Assembly (NCBI GenBank): GCA_964036315.1
Contig: OZ038509.1
Coordinates: forward strand, 30,334,968-30,398,967
DNA length: 64,000 nt
Reading direction: 5' to 3'
From: Acanthosepion esculentum
Lineage: Eukaryota > Mollusca > Cephalopoda > Sepiida > Sepiidae
This document shows positions 11,390 to 23,525 of the stretch, piece by piece (the first letter of the stretch is position 1; every line of letters begins with the position of its first letter). Both the position numbers and the translations under genes were made by a program. Under the pieces are notes generated by a model. The model was not told where the DNA came from. It did not search any database and worked only from the letters and a program-made list of their open reading frames with translations.

Positions 11390-13173
11390 TTGAATTATAG
11401 CAGATTTTGTTATGTTTCAATTGAAAATGTTAAAATCAAATGTAATTATAGCAGATTTTGTTATTTTTCAATTGAAAATGTTACAATCAAATGGAATTAT
11501 AGCAGATTTTGTTATGTTTCAATTGAAAATGTTAAAATCAAATTGAATTATAGCAGATTTTCTTCTTTTTCCATTGAAAATTTTAAAATCAAATGAAATT
11601 ATAGCACATTTTGTTATTTTTCATTTGGAAATGTTAAAATCAAATGGAATTATAGCAGATTTTGTTATTTTTCAATTGAAAATGTTAAAATCAAATGTAA
11701 TTATAGCAGATTTTGTTATGTTTCAATTGAAAATGTTACAATCAAATGTAATTATAGCAGATTTTGTTATGTTTCAATTGAAAATGTTAAAATCAAATGT
11801 AATTATAGCAGATTTTGTTATGTTTCAATTGAAAATGTTACAATCAAATGGAATTATAGCAGATTTTGTTATGTTTCAATGTAAAATGTTAAAATCAAAT
11901 GTAATTATAGCAGATTTTGTTATGTTTCAATTGAAAATGTTAAAATCAAATGGAATTATAGCAGATTTTGTTATTTTTAATGTAAAATGTTACAATCAAA
12001 TGGAATTATAGCAGATTTTGTTATGTTTCAATTGAAAATGTTAAAATCAAATGGAATTATAGCAGATTTTGTTATGTTTCAATGTAAAATGTTAAAATCA
12101 ATTGTAATTATAGCAGATTTTGTTATGTTTCAATTGAAAATGTTAAAATCAAATGGAATTATAGCAGATTTTGTTATTTTTCAATGTAAAATGTTACAAT
12201 CAAATGGAATTATAGCAGATTTTGTTATGTTTCAATTGAAAATGTTAAAATCAAATGGAATTATAGCAGATTTTGTTATTTTTCAATGTAAAATGTTACA
12301 ATCAAATGGAATTATAGCAGATTTGGTTATGTTTCAATTGAAAATGTTAAAATCAAATGGAATTATAGCAGATTTTGTTATGTTTCAATTGAAAATGTTA
12401 AAATCAAATGGAATTATAGCAGATTTTGTTATTTTTCAATGTAAAATGTTACAATCAAATGGAATTATAGCAGATTTTGTTATGTTTCAATGTAAAATGT
12501 TAAAATCAAATGTAATTATAGCAGATTTTATTATGTTTCAATTGAAAATGTTACAATCAAATGGAATTATAGCAGATTTTGTTATGTTTCAATTGAAAAT
12601 GTTAAACTCAAATGGAATTATATTAGATTTTGTTATGTTCCAATTGAAAATGTTACAATCAAATGGAATTATAGCAGATTTTGTTATTTTTCAATTGAAA
12701 ATGTTAAAATCAAATGTAATTATAGCAGATTTTGTTATGTTTCAATTGAAAATGTTACAATCAAATGGAATTATAGCAGATTTTGTTATGTTTCAATTGA
12801 AAATGTTAAAATCAAATGTAATTATAGCAGATTTTGTTATGTTTCAATTGAAAATGTTAAAATCAAATGGAATTATAGCAGATTTTGTTATTTTTCAATG
12901 TAAAATATTACAATCAAATGGAATTATAGCAGATTTTGTTATGTTTCAATTGAAAATGTTAAAATCAAATGGAATTATAGCAGATTTTGTTATTTTTCAA
13001 TGTAAAATGTTACAATCAAATGGAATTATAGCAGATTTTGTTATGTTTCAATTGAAAATGTTAAAATCAAATGTAATTATAGCAGATTTTATTATGTTTC
13101 AATTGAAAATGTTACAATCAAATGGAATTATAGCAGATTTTGTTATGTTTCAATTGAAAATGTTACAATCAAA
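11390..13173 (+). repeat. 35-monomer (1,784-bp) tandem duplication, copy 1
   Basis: It shares private markers with the next block at +1,784 bp: AAATTGAATT near 11,387, a one-base-short TTATTTTTAATGTAAAATG near 11,975, CAATTGTAATT near 12,100, GATTTGGTTATG near 12,320 and AAAATATTACAATC near 12,903. The length is 35 x 51 minus one, the missing base being in the 11,975 monomer. A private change, ATATTAGATTTTG near 12,620, is absent from copy 2. Confidence 0.9.
11525..11633 (+). repeat. Pyrimidine-run cassette 3 (left segment missing)
   Basis: CTTC lies at 11,562, 70 monomers after cassette 2. The preceding monomer is ordinary (GTTATGTTTCAATTG), so the GTTAGTTTTCAATTT part is absent. The rest of the set is intact. 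Confidence 0.9.
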
Positions 13174-14957
13174 TTGAATTATAGCAGATTTTGTTATGTT
13201 TCAATTGAAAATGTTAAAATCAAATGTAATTATAGCAGATTTTGTTATTTTTCAATTGAAAATGTTACAATCAAATGGAATTATAGCAGATTTTGTTATG
13301 TTTCAATTGAAAATGTTAAAATCAAATTGAATTATAGCAGATTTTCTTCTTTTTCCATTGAAAATTTTAAAATCAAATGAAATTATAGCACATTTTGTTA
13401 TTTTTCATTTGGAAATGTTAAAATCAAATGGAATTATAGCAGATTTTGTTATTTTTCAATTGAAAATGTTAAAATCAAATGTAATTATAGCAGATTTTGT
13501 TATGTTTCAATTGAAAATGTTACAATCAAATGTAATTATAGCAGATTTTGTTATGTTTCAATTGAAAATGTTAAAATCAAATGTAATTATAGCAGATTTT
13601 GTTATGTTTCAATTGAAAATGTTACAATCAAATGGAATTATAGCAGATTTTGTTATGTTTCAATGTAAAATGTTAAAATCAAATGTAATTATAGCAGATT
13701 TTGTTATGTTTCAATTGAAAATGTTAAAATCAAATGGAATTATAGCAGATTTTGTTATTTTTAATGTAAAATGTTACAATCAAATGGAATTATAGCAGAT
13801 TTTGTTATGTTTCAATTGAAAATGTTAAAATCAAATGGAATTATAGCAGATTTTGTTATGTTTCAATGTAAAATGTTAAAATCAATTGTAATTATAGCAG
13901 ATTTTGTTATGTTTCAATTGAAAATGTTAAAATCAAATGGAATTATAGCAGATTTTGTTATTTTTCAATGTAAAATGTTACAATCAAATGGAATTATAGC
14001 AGATTTTGTTATGTTTCAATTGAAAATGTTAAAATCAAATGGAATTATAGCAGATTTTGTTATTTTTCAATGTAAAATGTTACAATCAAATGGAATTATA
14101 GCAGATTTGGTTATGTTTCAATTGAAAATGTTAAAATCAAATGGAATTATAGCAGATTTTGTTATGTTTCAATTGAAAATGTTACAATCAAATGGAATTA
14201 TAGCAGATTTTGTTATGTTTCAATTGAAAATGTTAAAATCAAATGTAATTATAGCAGATTTTGTTATGTTTCAATTGAAAATGTTAAAATCAAATGGAAT
14301 TATAGCAGATTTTGTTATTTTTCAATGTAAAATATTACAATCAAATGGAATTATAGCAGATTTTGTTATGTTTCAATTGAAAATGTTAAAATCAAATGGA
14401 ATTATAGCAGATTTTGTTATTTTTCAATGTAAAATGTTACAATCAAATGGAATTATAGCAGATTTTGTTATGTTTCAATTGAAAATGTTAAAATCAAATG
14501 TAATTATAGCAGATTTTATTATGTTTCAATTGAAAATGTTACAATCAAATGGAATTATAGCAGATTTTGTTATTTTTCAATTGAAAATGTTAAAATCAAA
14601 TGTAATTATAGCAGATTTTGTTATGTTTCAATTGAAAATGTTACAATCAAATGGAATTATAGCAGATTTTGTTATGTTTCAATTGAAAATGTTAAAATCA
14701 AATGTAATTATAGCAGATTTTGTTATTTTTCAATTGAAAATGTTACAATCAAATGGAATTATAGCAGATTTTGTTATGTTTCAATTGAAAATGTTACAAT
14801 CAAATGGAATTATAGCAGATTTTGTTATGTTCCAATTGAAAATGTTACAATCAAATGGAATTATAGCAGATTTTGTTATTTTTCAATTGAAAATGTTAAA
14901 ATCAAATGTAATTATAGCAGGTTTTGTTATGTTTCAATTGAAAATGTTACAATCAAA
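13174..14957 (+). repeat. 1,784-bp tandem duplication, copy 2, with a 7-monomer deletion
   Basis: It matches copy 1 at +1,784 bp through the GATTTGGTTATG marker (14,104). It then lacks seven consecutive monomers (357 bp): the AAAATATTACAATC marker sits at about 14,330, only 1,427 bp from its counterpart. Right of this the sequence returns to T21/C11 dimers, with one ATAGCAGGTTTTG variant near 14,915. An AAATTGAATT monomer ends the block near 14,957. Confidence 0.88.
13309..13417 (+). repeat. Pyrimidine-run cassette 4 (left segment missing)
   Basis: CTTC at 13,346. It has the same missing left segment as cassette 3, as expected from the 1,784-bp duplication. Confidence 0.9.
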
Positions 14958-15894
14958 TTGAATTATAGCAGATTTTGTTATGTTTCAATTGAAAATGTTA
15001 AAATCAAATGTAATTATAGCAGATTTTGTTATTTTTCAATTGAAAATGTTACAATCAAATGGAATTATAGCAGATTTTGTTATGTTTCAATTGAAAATGT
15101 TAAAATCAAATGGAATTATAGCAGATTTTGTTATGTTTCAATTGAAAATGTTAAAATCAAATGTAATTATAGCAGATTTTGTTATGTTTCAATTGAAAAT
15201 GTTACAATCAAATGGAATTATAGCAGATTTTGTTATTTTTCAATTGAAAATGTTAAAATCAAATGTAATTATAGCAGATTTTATTATGTTTCAATTGAAA
15301 ATGTTACAATCAAATGGAATTATAGCAGATTTTGTTATGTTTCAATTGAAAATGTTAAAATCAAATGGAATTATAGCAGATTTTGTTATCTTCCAATTGA
15401 AAATGTTACAATCAAATGGAATTATAGCAGATTTTGTTATTTTTCAATTGAAAATGTTAAAATCAAATGTAATTATAGCAGATTTTGTTATGTTTCAATT
15501 GAAAATGTTACAATCAAATGGAATTATAGCAGATTTTGTTATTTTTCAATTGAAAATGTTAAAATCAAATGTAATTATAGCAGATTTTGTTATGTTTCAA
15601 TTGAAAATGTTACAATCAAATGGAATTATAGCAGATTTTGTTATGTTTCAATTGAAAATGTTAAAATCAAATGGAATTATAGCAGATTTTGTTATGTTTC
15701 AATTGAAAATGTTACAATCAAACGGGAATTATAGCAGATTTTGTTATTTTCAATTGAAAATTTTAAAATCAAATGGAATTATAGCAGATTTTGTTATGTT
15801 TCAATTGAAAATGTTAAAATCCAATGGAATTATAGCAGATTTTGTTATGTTTCAATTGAAAATGTTAAAATCAAATGGAATTATAGCAGATTTT
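14958..15894 (+). repeat. 102-bp dimers leading to cassette 5
   Basis: These are A11/T21 and C11/G21 dimers similar to 4.8-6.0 kb, including the GATTTTATTATG and TTATCTTCCAATTG markers in the same order, so this is probably a copy of that domain. A 52-bp monomer (AAACGGGAATT near 15,720, one of very few CpGs) is followed by a 50-bp TTATTTTCAATTG monomer, so the frame is briefly lost and then regained. Confidence 0.8.
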
Positions 15895-16017
15895 GTTAGT
15901 TTTCAATTTAAAATGTTAAAATCAAATTGAATTATAGCAGATTTTCTTCTTTTTCCATTGAAAATTTTAAAATCAAATGAAATTATAGCACATTTTCTTA
16001 TTTTTCATTTGGAAATG
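15895..16017 (+). repeat. Pyrimidine-run cassette 5
   Basis: Complete, with CTTC at 15,946. A private G-to-C change gives CATTTTCTTATTTTTC near 15,990. Confidence 0.9.
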
Positions 16018-16710
16018 TTAAAATCAAATGGAATTATAGCAGATTTTGTTATTTTTCAATTGAAAATGTTAAAATCAAATGTAATTATAGCAGATTTTGT
16101 TATGTTTCAATTGAAAATGTTACAATCAAATGTAATTATAGCAGATTTTGTTATGTTTCAATTGAAAATGTTAAAATCAAATGTAATTATAGCAGATTTT
16201 GTTATGTTTCAATTGAAAATGTTACAATCAAATGGAATTATAGCAGATTTTGTTATGTTTCAATTGAAAATGTTACAATCAAATGGAATTATAGTAGATT
16301 TTGTTATTTTCAATTGAAAATTTTTAAATCAAATGGAATTATAGTAGATTTTGTTGTTTCAATTGAAAATGTTAAAATCAAATGGAATTATAGCAGATTT
16401 TGTTATTTTTCAATTGAAAATGTTAAAATCAAATGGAATTATAGCAGATTTTGTTATTTTCAATTGAAAATGTTAAAATCAAATGTAATTATAGTAGATT
16501 TTGTTATGTTTCAATTGAAAATATTAAAATCAAATGGAATTATAGCAGATTTTGTTATTTTTCAATTGAAAATGTTAAAATCAAATGGAATTATAGCAGA
16601 TTTTGTTATTTTTCAATTGAAAAAGTTACAATCAAATGGAATTATAGCAGATTTTGTTATTTTTCAATTGAAAATGTTAAAATCAAATGTAATTATAGCA
16701 GATTTTGTTA
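16001..16710 (+). repeat. 14-monomer (710-bp) tandem duplication, copy 1
   Basis: It runs from the TTTTTCATTTGGAAATG part of cassette 5 to the same motif at 16,711. Shared markers at +710 bp include ATAGTAGATTTTGTTGTTTC near 16,341 (a 49-bp monomer lacking AT) and GAAAAAGTTACAATC near 16,620. The length is 14 x 51 minus four, from 50- and 49-bp monomers. From here 50-bp monomers are a regular component. Confidence 0.88.
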
Positions 16711-17420
16711 TTTTTCATTTGGAAATGTTAAAATCAAATGGAATTATAGCAGATTTTGTTATTTTTCAATTGAAAATGTTAAAATCAAATGTAATTATAG
16801 CAGATTTTGTTATGTTTCAATTGAAAATGTTACAATCAAATGTAATTATAGCAGATTTTGTTATGTTTCAATTGAAAATGTTAAAATCAAATGTAATTAT
16901 AGCAGATTTTGTTATGTTTCAATTGAAAATGTTACAATCAAATGGAATTATAGCAGATTTTGTTATGTTTCAATTGAAAATGTTACAATCAAATGGAATT
17001 ATAGTAGATTTTGTTATTTTCAATTGAACATTTTTAAATCAAATGGAATTATAGTAGATTTTGTTGTTTCAATTGAAAATGTTAAAATCAAATGGAATTA
17101 TAGCAGATTTTGTTATTTTTCAATTGAAAATGTTAAAATCAAATGGAATTATAGCAGATTTTGTTATTTTCAATTGAAAATGTTAAAATCAAATGTAATT
17201 ATAGTAGATTTTGTTATGTTTCAATTGAAAATATTAAAATCAAATGGAATTATAGCAGATTTTGTTATTTTTCAATTGAAAATGTTAAAATCAAATGGAA
17301 TTATAGCAGATTTTGTTATTTTTCAATTGAAAAAGTTACAATCAAATGGAATTATAGCAGATTTTGTTATTTTTCAATTGAAAATGTTAAAATCAAATGT
17401 AATTATAGCAGATTTTGTTA
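16711..17420 (+). repeat. 710-bp tandem duplication, copy 2
   Basis: Same marker order as copy 1. Its left edge joins a T21 monomer directly to the right half of a cassette (TTTTTCATTTGGAAATG at 16,711) with no pyrimidine run before it, so the duplication breakpoint fell inside the cassette. A private change gives GAACATTTTTAAATC at 17,026. The TTGTTGTTTC part recurs at about 20,777 in a third, separated copy. Confidence 0.87.
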
Positions 17421-18027
17421 TGTTTCAATTGAAAATGTTACAATCAAATGGAATTATAGCAGATTTTGTTATGTTTCAATTGAAAATGTTAAAACCAAAT
17501 GGAATTATAGCAGATTTTGTTATGTTTCAATTGAAAATGTTACAATCAAATGGAATTATAGCAGATTTTGTTATTTTTCAATTGAAAATGTTAAAATCAA
17601 ATGTAATTATAGCAGATTTTGTTATGTTTCAATTGAAAATGTTAAAATCAAATGTAATTATAGCAGATTTTGTTATTTTTCAATTGAAAATGTTAAAATC
17701 AAATGTAATTATAGCAGATTTTGTTATGTTTCAATTGAAAATGTTACAATCAAATGTAATTATAGCAGATTTTTTTATGTTTCAATTGAAAATGTTAAAA
17801 TCAAATGGAATCATAGCAGATTTTGTTATGTTTCAATTGAAAATGTTACAATCAAATGGAATTATAGCAGATTTTGTTATTTTCCATTGAAAATTTTAAA
17901 ATCAAATGTAATTATAGCAGATTTTGTTATGTTTCAATTGAAAATGTTAAAATCAAATGGAATTATAGCAGATTTTGTTATGTTTCAATTGAAAATGTTA
18001 AAATCAAATGTAATTATAGCAGATTTT
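17421..18027 (+). repeat. Three-copy block marked by AAACCAAATGG and GATTTTTTTATG (copy 1)
   Basis: A run of T21 monomers carries two private markers 275 bp apart: AAACCAAATGG near 17,493 and GATTTTTTTATG near 17,767. The same pair at the same spacing occurs near 21,210/21,485 and 22,993/23,268, so this block exists in three copies. It ends with a 50-bp TTATTTTCCATTG monomer near 17,879. Confidence 0.85.
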
Positions 18028-18150
18028 GTTAGTTTTCAATTTAAAATGTTAAAATCAAATTGAATTATAGCAGATTTTCTTCTTTTTCAATTGAAAATTT
18101 TAAAATCAAATGAAATTATAGCACATTTTGTTATTTTTCATTTGGAAATG
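18028..18150 (+). repeat. Pyrimidine-run cassette 6 (CAATTG form)
   Basis: CTTC at 18,079. It reads CTTCTTTTTCAATTG rather than the usual CCATTG, so it alone keeps the junction palindrome centre. Confidence 0.9.
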
Positions 18151-18485
18151 TTAAAATCAAATGGAATTATAGCAGATTTTGTTATTTTTCAATTGAAAAT
18201 TTTAAAATCAAATGGAATTATAGCAGATTTTGTTATGTCTCAATTGAAAATGTTACAATCAAATGGAATTATAGCAGATTTTGTTATGTTTCAATTGAAA
18301 ATGTTACAATCAAATGGAATTATAGCAGATTTTGTTATTTTCAATTGAAAATATTTAAATCAAATGGAATTATAGCAGATTTTGTTATGTTTCAATTGAA
18401 AATGTTAAAATCAAATGGAATTATAGCAGATTTTGTTATGTTTCAATTGAAAATGTTAAAATCAAATGTAATTATAGCAGATTTT
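18151..18485 (+). repeat. Short inter-cassette segment
   Basis: Seven or so monomers, with one TTATGTCTCAATTG variant near 18,235 and a 50-bp monomer at about 18,337 followed by GAAAATATTTAAATC. That pairing forms an 18-bp perfect palindrome across the junction. Confidence 0.8.
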
Positions 18486-18608
18486 GTTAGTTTTCAATTT
18501 AAAATGTTAAAATCAAATTGAATTATAGCAGATTTTCTTCTTTTTCCATTGAAAATTTTAAAATCAAATGAAATTATAGCACATTTTGTTATTTTTCATT
18601 TGGAAATG
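18486..18608 (+). repeat. Pyrimidine-run cassette 7
   Basis: Complete, with CTTC at 18,537, nine monomers after cassette 6. Confidence 0.9.
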
Positions 18609-18944
18609 TTAAAATCAAATGGAATTATAGCAGATTTTGTTATTTTTCAATTGAAAATGTTAAAATCAAATGTAATTATAGCAGATTTTGTTATGTTTCA
18701 ATTGAAAATGTTACAATCAAATTGGAATTATAGCAGATTTTGTTATGTTTCAATTGAAAATGTTACAATCAAATGGAATTATAGCAGATTTTGTTATTTT
18801 CAATTGAAAATATTTAAATCAAATGGAATTATAGCAGATTTTGTTATGTTTCAATTGAAAATGTTAAAATCAAATGGAATTATAGCAGAATTTGTTATGT
18901 TTCATTTGAAATTGTTAAAATCAAATGTAATTATAGCAGATTTT
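18609..18944 (+). repeat. Short inter-cassette segment
   Basis: Nine-monomer spacing between cassettes 7 and 8. It contains a 52-bp monomer (AAATTGGAATT near 18,719), a 50-bp monomer near 18,795 with the following GAAAATATTTAAATC, and a TTTCATTTGAAATTG variant near 18,901. Confidence 0.78.
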
Positions 18945-19067
18945 GTTAGTTTTCAATTTAAAATGTTAAAATCAAATTGAATTATAGCAGATTTTCTTCT
19001 TTTTCCATTGAAAATTTTAAAATCAAATGAAATTATAGCACATTTTGTTATTTTTCATTTGGAAATG
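18945..19067 (+). repeat. Pyrimidine-run cassette 8
   Basis: Complete, with CTTC at 18,996, exactly 459 bp after cassette 7. Confidence 0.9.
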
Positions 19068-19263
19068 TTAAAATCAAATGGAATTATAGCAGATTTTGTT
19101 ATTTTTCAATTGAAAATGTTAAAATCAAATGTAATTATAGCAGATTTTGTTATGTTTCAATTGAAAATGTTACAATCAAATGGAATTATAGCAGATTTTG
19201 TTATGTTTCAATTGAAAATGTTACAATCAAATGGAATTATAGCAGATTTTGTTATTTTCAATT

Positions 19264-19372
19264 GAAAATATTTAAATCAAATGGAATTATAGCAGATTTT
19301 CTTCTTTTTCCATTGAAAATTTTAAAATCAAATGAAATTATAGCACATTTTGTTATTTTTCATTTGGAAATG
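19264..19372 (+). repeat. Pyrimidine-run cassette 9 (fused, left part replaced)
   Basis: CTTC at 19,301, only 305 bp after cassette 8. It starts directly from GAAAATATTTAAATC after a 50-bp monomer and keeps AAATGGAATT, so the GTTAG and TGAATT parts are missing. This looks like a deletion junction that joined the 50-bp/ATATTT pair to the inside of a cassette. Confidence 0.88.
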
Positions 19373-20319
19373 TTAAAATCAAATGGAATTATAGCAGATT
19401 TTGTTATGTTCCAATTGAAAATGTTACAATCAAATGGAATTATAGCAGATTTTGTTATTTTTCAATTGAAAATGTTAAAATCAAATGTAATTATAGCAGA
19501 TTTTGTTATGTTTCAATTGAAAATGTTACAATCAAATGGAATTATAGCAGATTTTGTTATGTTTCAATTGAAAATGTTACAATCAAATGGAATTATAGCA
19601 GATTTTGTTATGTTTCAATTGAAAATGTTACAATCAAATGGAATTATAGCAGATTTTGTTATGTTTCAATTGAAAATGTTAAAATCAAATGTAATTATAG
19701 CAGATTTTGTTATGTTTCAATTGAAAATGTTACAATCAAATGGAATTATAGCAGATTTTGTTATTTTTCAATTGAAAATGTTAAAATCAAATGTAATTAT
19801 AGCAGATTTTATTATGTTTCAATTGAAAATGTTACAATCAAATGGAATTATAGCAGATTTTGTTATGTTTCAATTGAAAATGTTAAAATCAAATGGAATT
19901 ATAGCAGATTTTGTTATCTTCCAATTGGAAATGTTACAATCAAATGGAATTATAGCAGATTTTGTTATTTTTCAATTGAAAATGTTAAAATCAAATGTAA
20001 TTATAGCAGATTTTGTTATGTTTCAATTGAAAATGTTACAATCAAATGGAATTATAGCAGATTTTGTTATGTTTCAATTGAAAATGTTACAATCAAATGG
20101 AATTATAGCAGATTTTGTTATGTTTCAATTGAAAATGTTAAAATCAAATGGAATTATAGCAGATTTTGTTAGGTTTCAATTGAAAATGTTACAATCAAAT
20201 GGAATTATAGCAGATTTTGTTATTTTCAATTGAAAATTTTAAAATCAAATGGAATTATAGCAGATTTTGTTATGTTTCAATTGAAAATGTTAAAATCAAA
20301 TGGAATTATAGCAGATTTT
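19373..20319 (+). repeat. 51-bp monomer block between cassettes 9 and 10
   Basis: Mostly C11/G21 and A11/T21 monomers with the TTATGTTCC, GATTTTATTATG and TTATCTTCC markers seen in the 4.8-6.0 kb dimers, so it is probably a copy of that domain. Private variants are CCAATTGGAAATG near 19,921 and TTAGGTTTC near 20,169. It ends with a 50-bp monomer at about 20,221. Confidence 0.8.
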
Positions 20320-20442
20320 GTTAGTTTTCAATTTAAAATGTTAAAATCAAATTGAATTATAGCAGATTTTCTTCTTTTTCCATTGAAAATTTTAAAATCA
20401 AATGAAATTATAGCACATTTTGTTATTTTTCATTTGGAAATG
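20320..20442 (+). repeat. Pyrimidine-run cassette 10
   Basis: Complete, with CTTC at 20,371, 1,070 bp (21 monomers) after cassette 9. Confidence 0.9.
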
Positions 20443-21793
20443 TTAAAATCAAATGGAATTATAGCAGATTTTGTTATTTTTCAATTGAAAATGTTAAAAT
20501 CAAATGTAATTATAGCAGATTTTGTTATGTTTCAATTGAAAATGTTACAATCAAATGTAATTATAGCAGATTTTGTTATGTTTCAATTGAAAATGTGAAA
20601 ATCAAATGTAATTATAGCAGATTTTGTTATGTTTCAATTGAAAATGTTACAATCAAATGGAATTATAGCAGATTTTGTTATGTTTCAATTGAAAATGTTA
20701 CAATCAAATGGAATTATAGCAGATTTTGTTATTTTCAATTGAAAATTTTTAAATCAAATGGAATTATAGTAGATTTTGTTGTTTCAATTGAAAATGTTAA
20801 AATCAAATGGAATTATAGCAGATTTTGTTATTTTTCAATTGAAAATGTTAAAATCAAAAGGAATTATAGCAGATTTTGTTATTTTCAATTGAAAATGTTA
20901 AAATCAAATTTAATTATAGTAGATTTTGTTATGTTTCAATTGAAAATATTAAAATCAAATGGAATTATAGCAGATTTTGTTATTTTTCAATTGAAAATGT
21001 TAAAATCAAATGGAATTATAGCAGATTTTGTTATTTTTCAATTGAAAATGTTACAATCAAATGGAATTATAGCAGATTTTGTTATTTTTCAATTGAAAAT
21101 GTTAAAATCAAATGTAATTATAGCAGATTTTGTTATGTTTCAATTGAAAATGTTACAATCAAATGGAATTATAGCAGATTTTGTTATGTTTCAATTGAAA
21201 ATGTTAAAACCAAATGGAATTATAGCAGATTTTGTTATGTTTCAATTGAAAATGTTACAATCAAATGGAATTATAGCAGATTTTGTTATTTTTCAATTGA
21301 AAATGTTAAAATCAAATGTAATTATAGCAGATTTTGTTATGTTTCAATTGAAAATGTTAAAATCAAATGTAATTATAGCAGATTTTGTTATTTTTCAATT
21401 GAAAATGTTAAAATCAAATGTAATTATAGCAGATTTTGTTATGTTTCAATTGAAAATGTTACAATCAAATGTAATTATAGCAGATTTTTTTATGTTTCAA
21501 TTGAAAATGTTAAAATCAAATGGAATTATAGCAGATTTTGTTATTTTTCAATTGAAAATGTTAAAATCAAATGGAATTATAGCAGATTTTGTTATGTTTC
21601 AATTGAAAATGTTACCATCAAATGGAATTATAGCAGATTTTGTTATTTTCCATTGAAAATTTTTAAATCAAATGGAATTATAGCAGATTTTGTTATGTTT
21701 CAATTGAAAATGTTAAAATCAAATGGAATTATAGCAGATTTTGTTATGTTTCAATTGAAAATGTTAAAATCAAATGTAATTATAGCAGATTTT
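20443..21793 (+). repeat. Third TTGTTGTTTC copy followed by copy 2 of the AAACCAAATGG block
   Basis: Left to right: a T21 series, the 49-bp TTGTTGTTTC monomer near 20,777, then the series seen at 17.1-17.9 kb at an offset of about 3,715 bp, including AAACCAAATGG near 21,210 and GATTTTTTTATG near 21,485. Private differences are AAAATGTGAAAATC near 20,592, AAAAGGAATT near 20,857 and TTACCATCAAATGG near 21,612. An extra A11 monomer follows the GATTTTTTTATG monomer. Confidence 0.84.
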
Positions 21794-21916
21794 GTTAGTT
21801 TTCAATTTAAAATGTTAAAATCAAATTGAATTATAGCAGATTTTCTTCTTTTTCCATTGAAAATTTTAAAATCAAATGAAATTATAGCACATTTTGTTAT
21901 TTTTCATTTGGAAATG
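21794..21916 (+). repeat. Pyrimidine-run cassette 11
   Basis: Complete, with CTTC at 21,845. Confidence 0.9.
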
Positions 21917-22455
21917 TTAAAATCAAATGGAATTATAGCAGATTTTGTTATTTTTCAATTGAAAATGTTAAAATCAAATGTAATTATAGCAGATTTTGTT
22001 ATGTTTCAATTGAAAATGTTAAAATCAAATGTAATTATAGCAGATTTTGTTATGTTTCAATTGAAAATGTTACAATCAAATGGAATTATAGCAGATTTTG
22101 TTATTTTTCAATTGAAAATGTTAAAATCAAATGTAATTACAGCAGATTTTGTTATGTTTCAATTGAAAATGTTACAATCAAATGGAATTATAGCAGATTT
22201 TGTTATGTTTCAATTGAAAATGTTAAAATCAAATGGAATTATAGCAGATTTTGTTATGTTTCAATTGAAAATGTTACAATCAAATGGAATTATAGCAGAT
22301 TTTGTTATTTTCAATTGAAAATTTTAAAATCAAATGGAATTATAGCAGATTTTGTTATGTTTCAATTGAAAATGTTAAAATCCAATGGAATTATAGCAGA
22401 TTTTGTTATGTTTCAATTGAAAATGTTAAAATCAAATGGAATTATAGCAGATTTT
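21917..22455 (+). repeat. Short inter-cassette segment
   Basis: 13-monomer spacing (662 bp) between cassettes 11 and 12. A private AATTACAGCAG variant lies near 22,137 and a 50-bp monomer near 22,307. Confidence 0.78.
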
Positions 22456-22578
22456 GTTAGTTTTCAATTTAAAATGTTAAAATCAAATTGAATTATAGCA
22501 GATTTTCTTCTTTTTCCATTGAAAATTTTAAAATCAAATGAAATTATAGCACATTTTGTTATTTTTCATTTGGAAATG
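22456..22578 (+). repeat. Pyrimidine-run cassette 12
   Basis: Complete, with CTTC at 22,507. Confidence 0.9.
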
Positions 22579-23525
22579 TTAAAATCAAATGGAATTATAG
22601 CAGATTTTGTTATTTTTCAATTGAAAATGTTAAAATCAAATGTAATTATAGCAGATTTTGTTATGTTTCAATTGAAAATGTTACAATCAAATGTAATTAT
22701 AGCAGATATTGTTATGTTTCAATTGAAAATGTTAAAATCAAATGTAATTATAGCAGATTTTGTTATGTTTCAATTGAAAATGTTACAATCAAATGGAATT
22801 ATAGCAGATTTTGTTATGTTTCAATTGAAAATGTTACAATCAAATGGAATTATAGCAGATTTTGTTATTTTTCAATTGAAAATGTTAAAATCAAATGTAA
22901 TTATAGCAGATTTTGTTATGTTTCAATTGAAAATGTTACAATCAAATGGAATTATAGCAGATTTTGTTATGTTTCAATTGAAAATGTTAAAACCAAATGG
23001 AATTATAGCAGATTTTGTTATGTTTCAATTGAAAATGTTACAATCAAATGGAATTATAGCAGATTTTGTTATTTTTCAATTGAAAATGTTAAAATCAAAT
23101 GTAATTATAGCAGATTATGTTATGTTTCAATTGAAAATGTTAAAATCAAATGTAATTATAGCAGATTTTGTTATTTTTCAATTGAAAATGTTAAAATCAA
23201 ATGTAATTATAGCAGATTTTGTTATGTTTCAATTGAAAATGTTACAATCAAATGTAATTATAGCAGATTTTTTTATGTTTCAATTGAAAATGTTAAAATC
23301 AAATGGAATTATAGCAGATTTTGTTATGTTTCAATTGAAAATGTTACAATCAAATGGAATTATAGCAGATTTTGTTATTTTCCATTGAAAATTTTTAAAT
23401 CAAATGGAATTATAGCAGATTTTGTTATGTTTCAATTGAAAATGTTAAAATCAAATGGAATTATAGCAGATTTTGTTATGTTTCAATTGAAAATGTTAAA
23501 ATCAAATGTAATTATAGCAGATTTT
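22579..23525 (+). repeat. Copy 3 of the AAACCAAATGG block
   Basis: It carries AAACCAAATGG near 22,993 and GATTTTTTTATG near 23,268 at the usual 275-bp spacing. Private changes are GATATTGTTATG near 22,706 and GATTATGTTATG near 23,113. Like copies 1 and 2, it ends in a 50-bp TTATTTTCCATTG monomer. Confidence 0.85.

Noticed and set aside
18337..18355. 18-bp palindromes as a specific operator or replication origin
   Set aside because: They recur many times as a by-product of two linked variants; there is no single distinguished site and no associated gene. Kept only as a structural observation.
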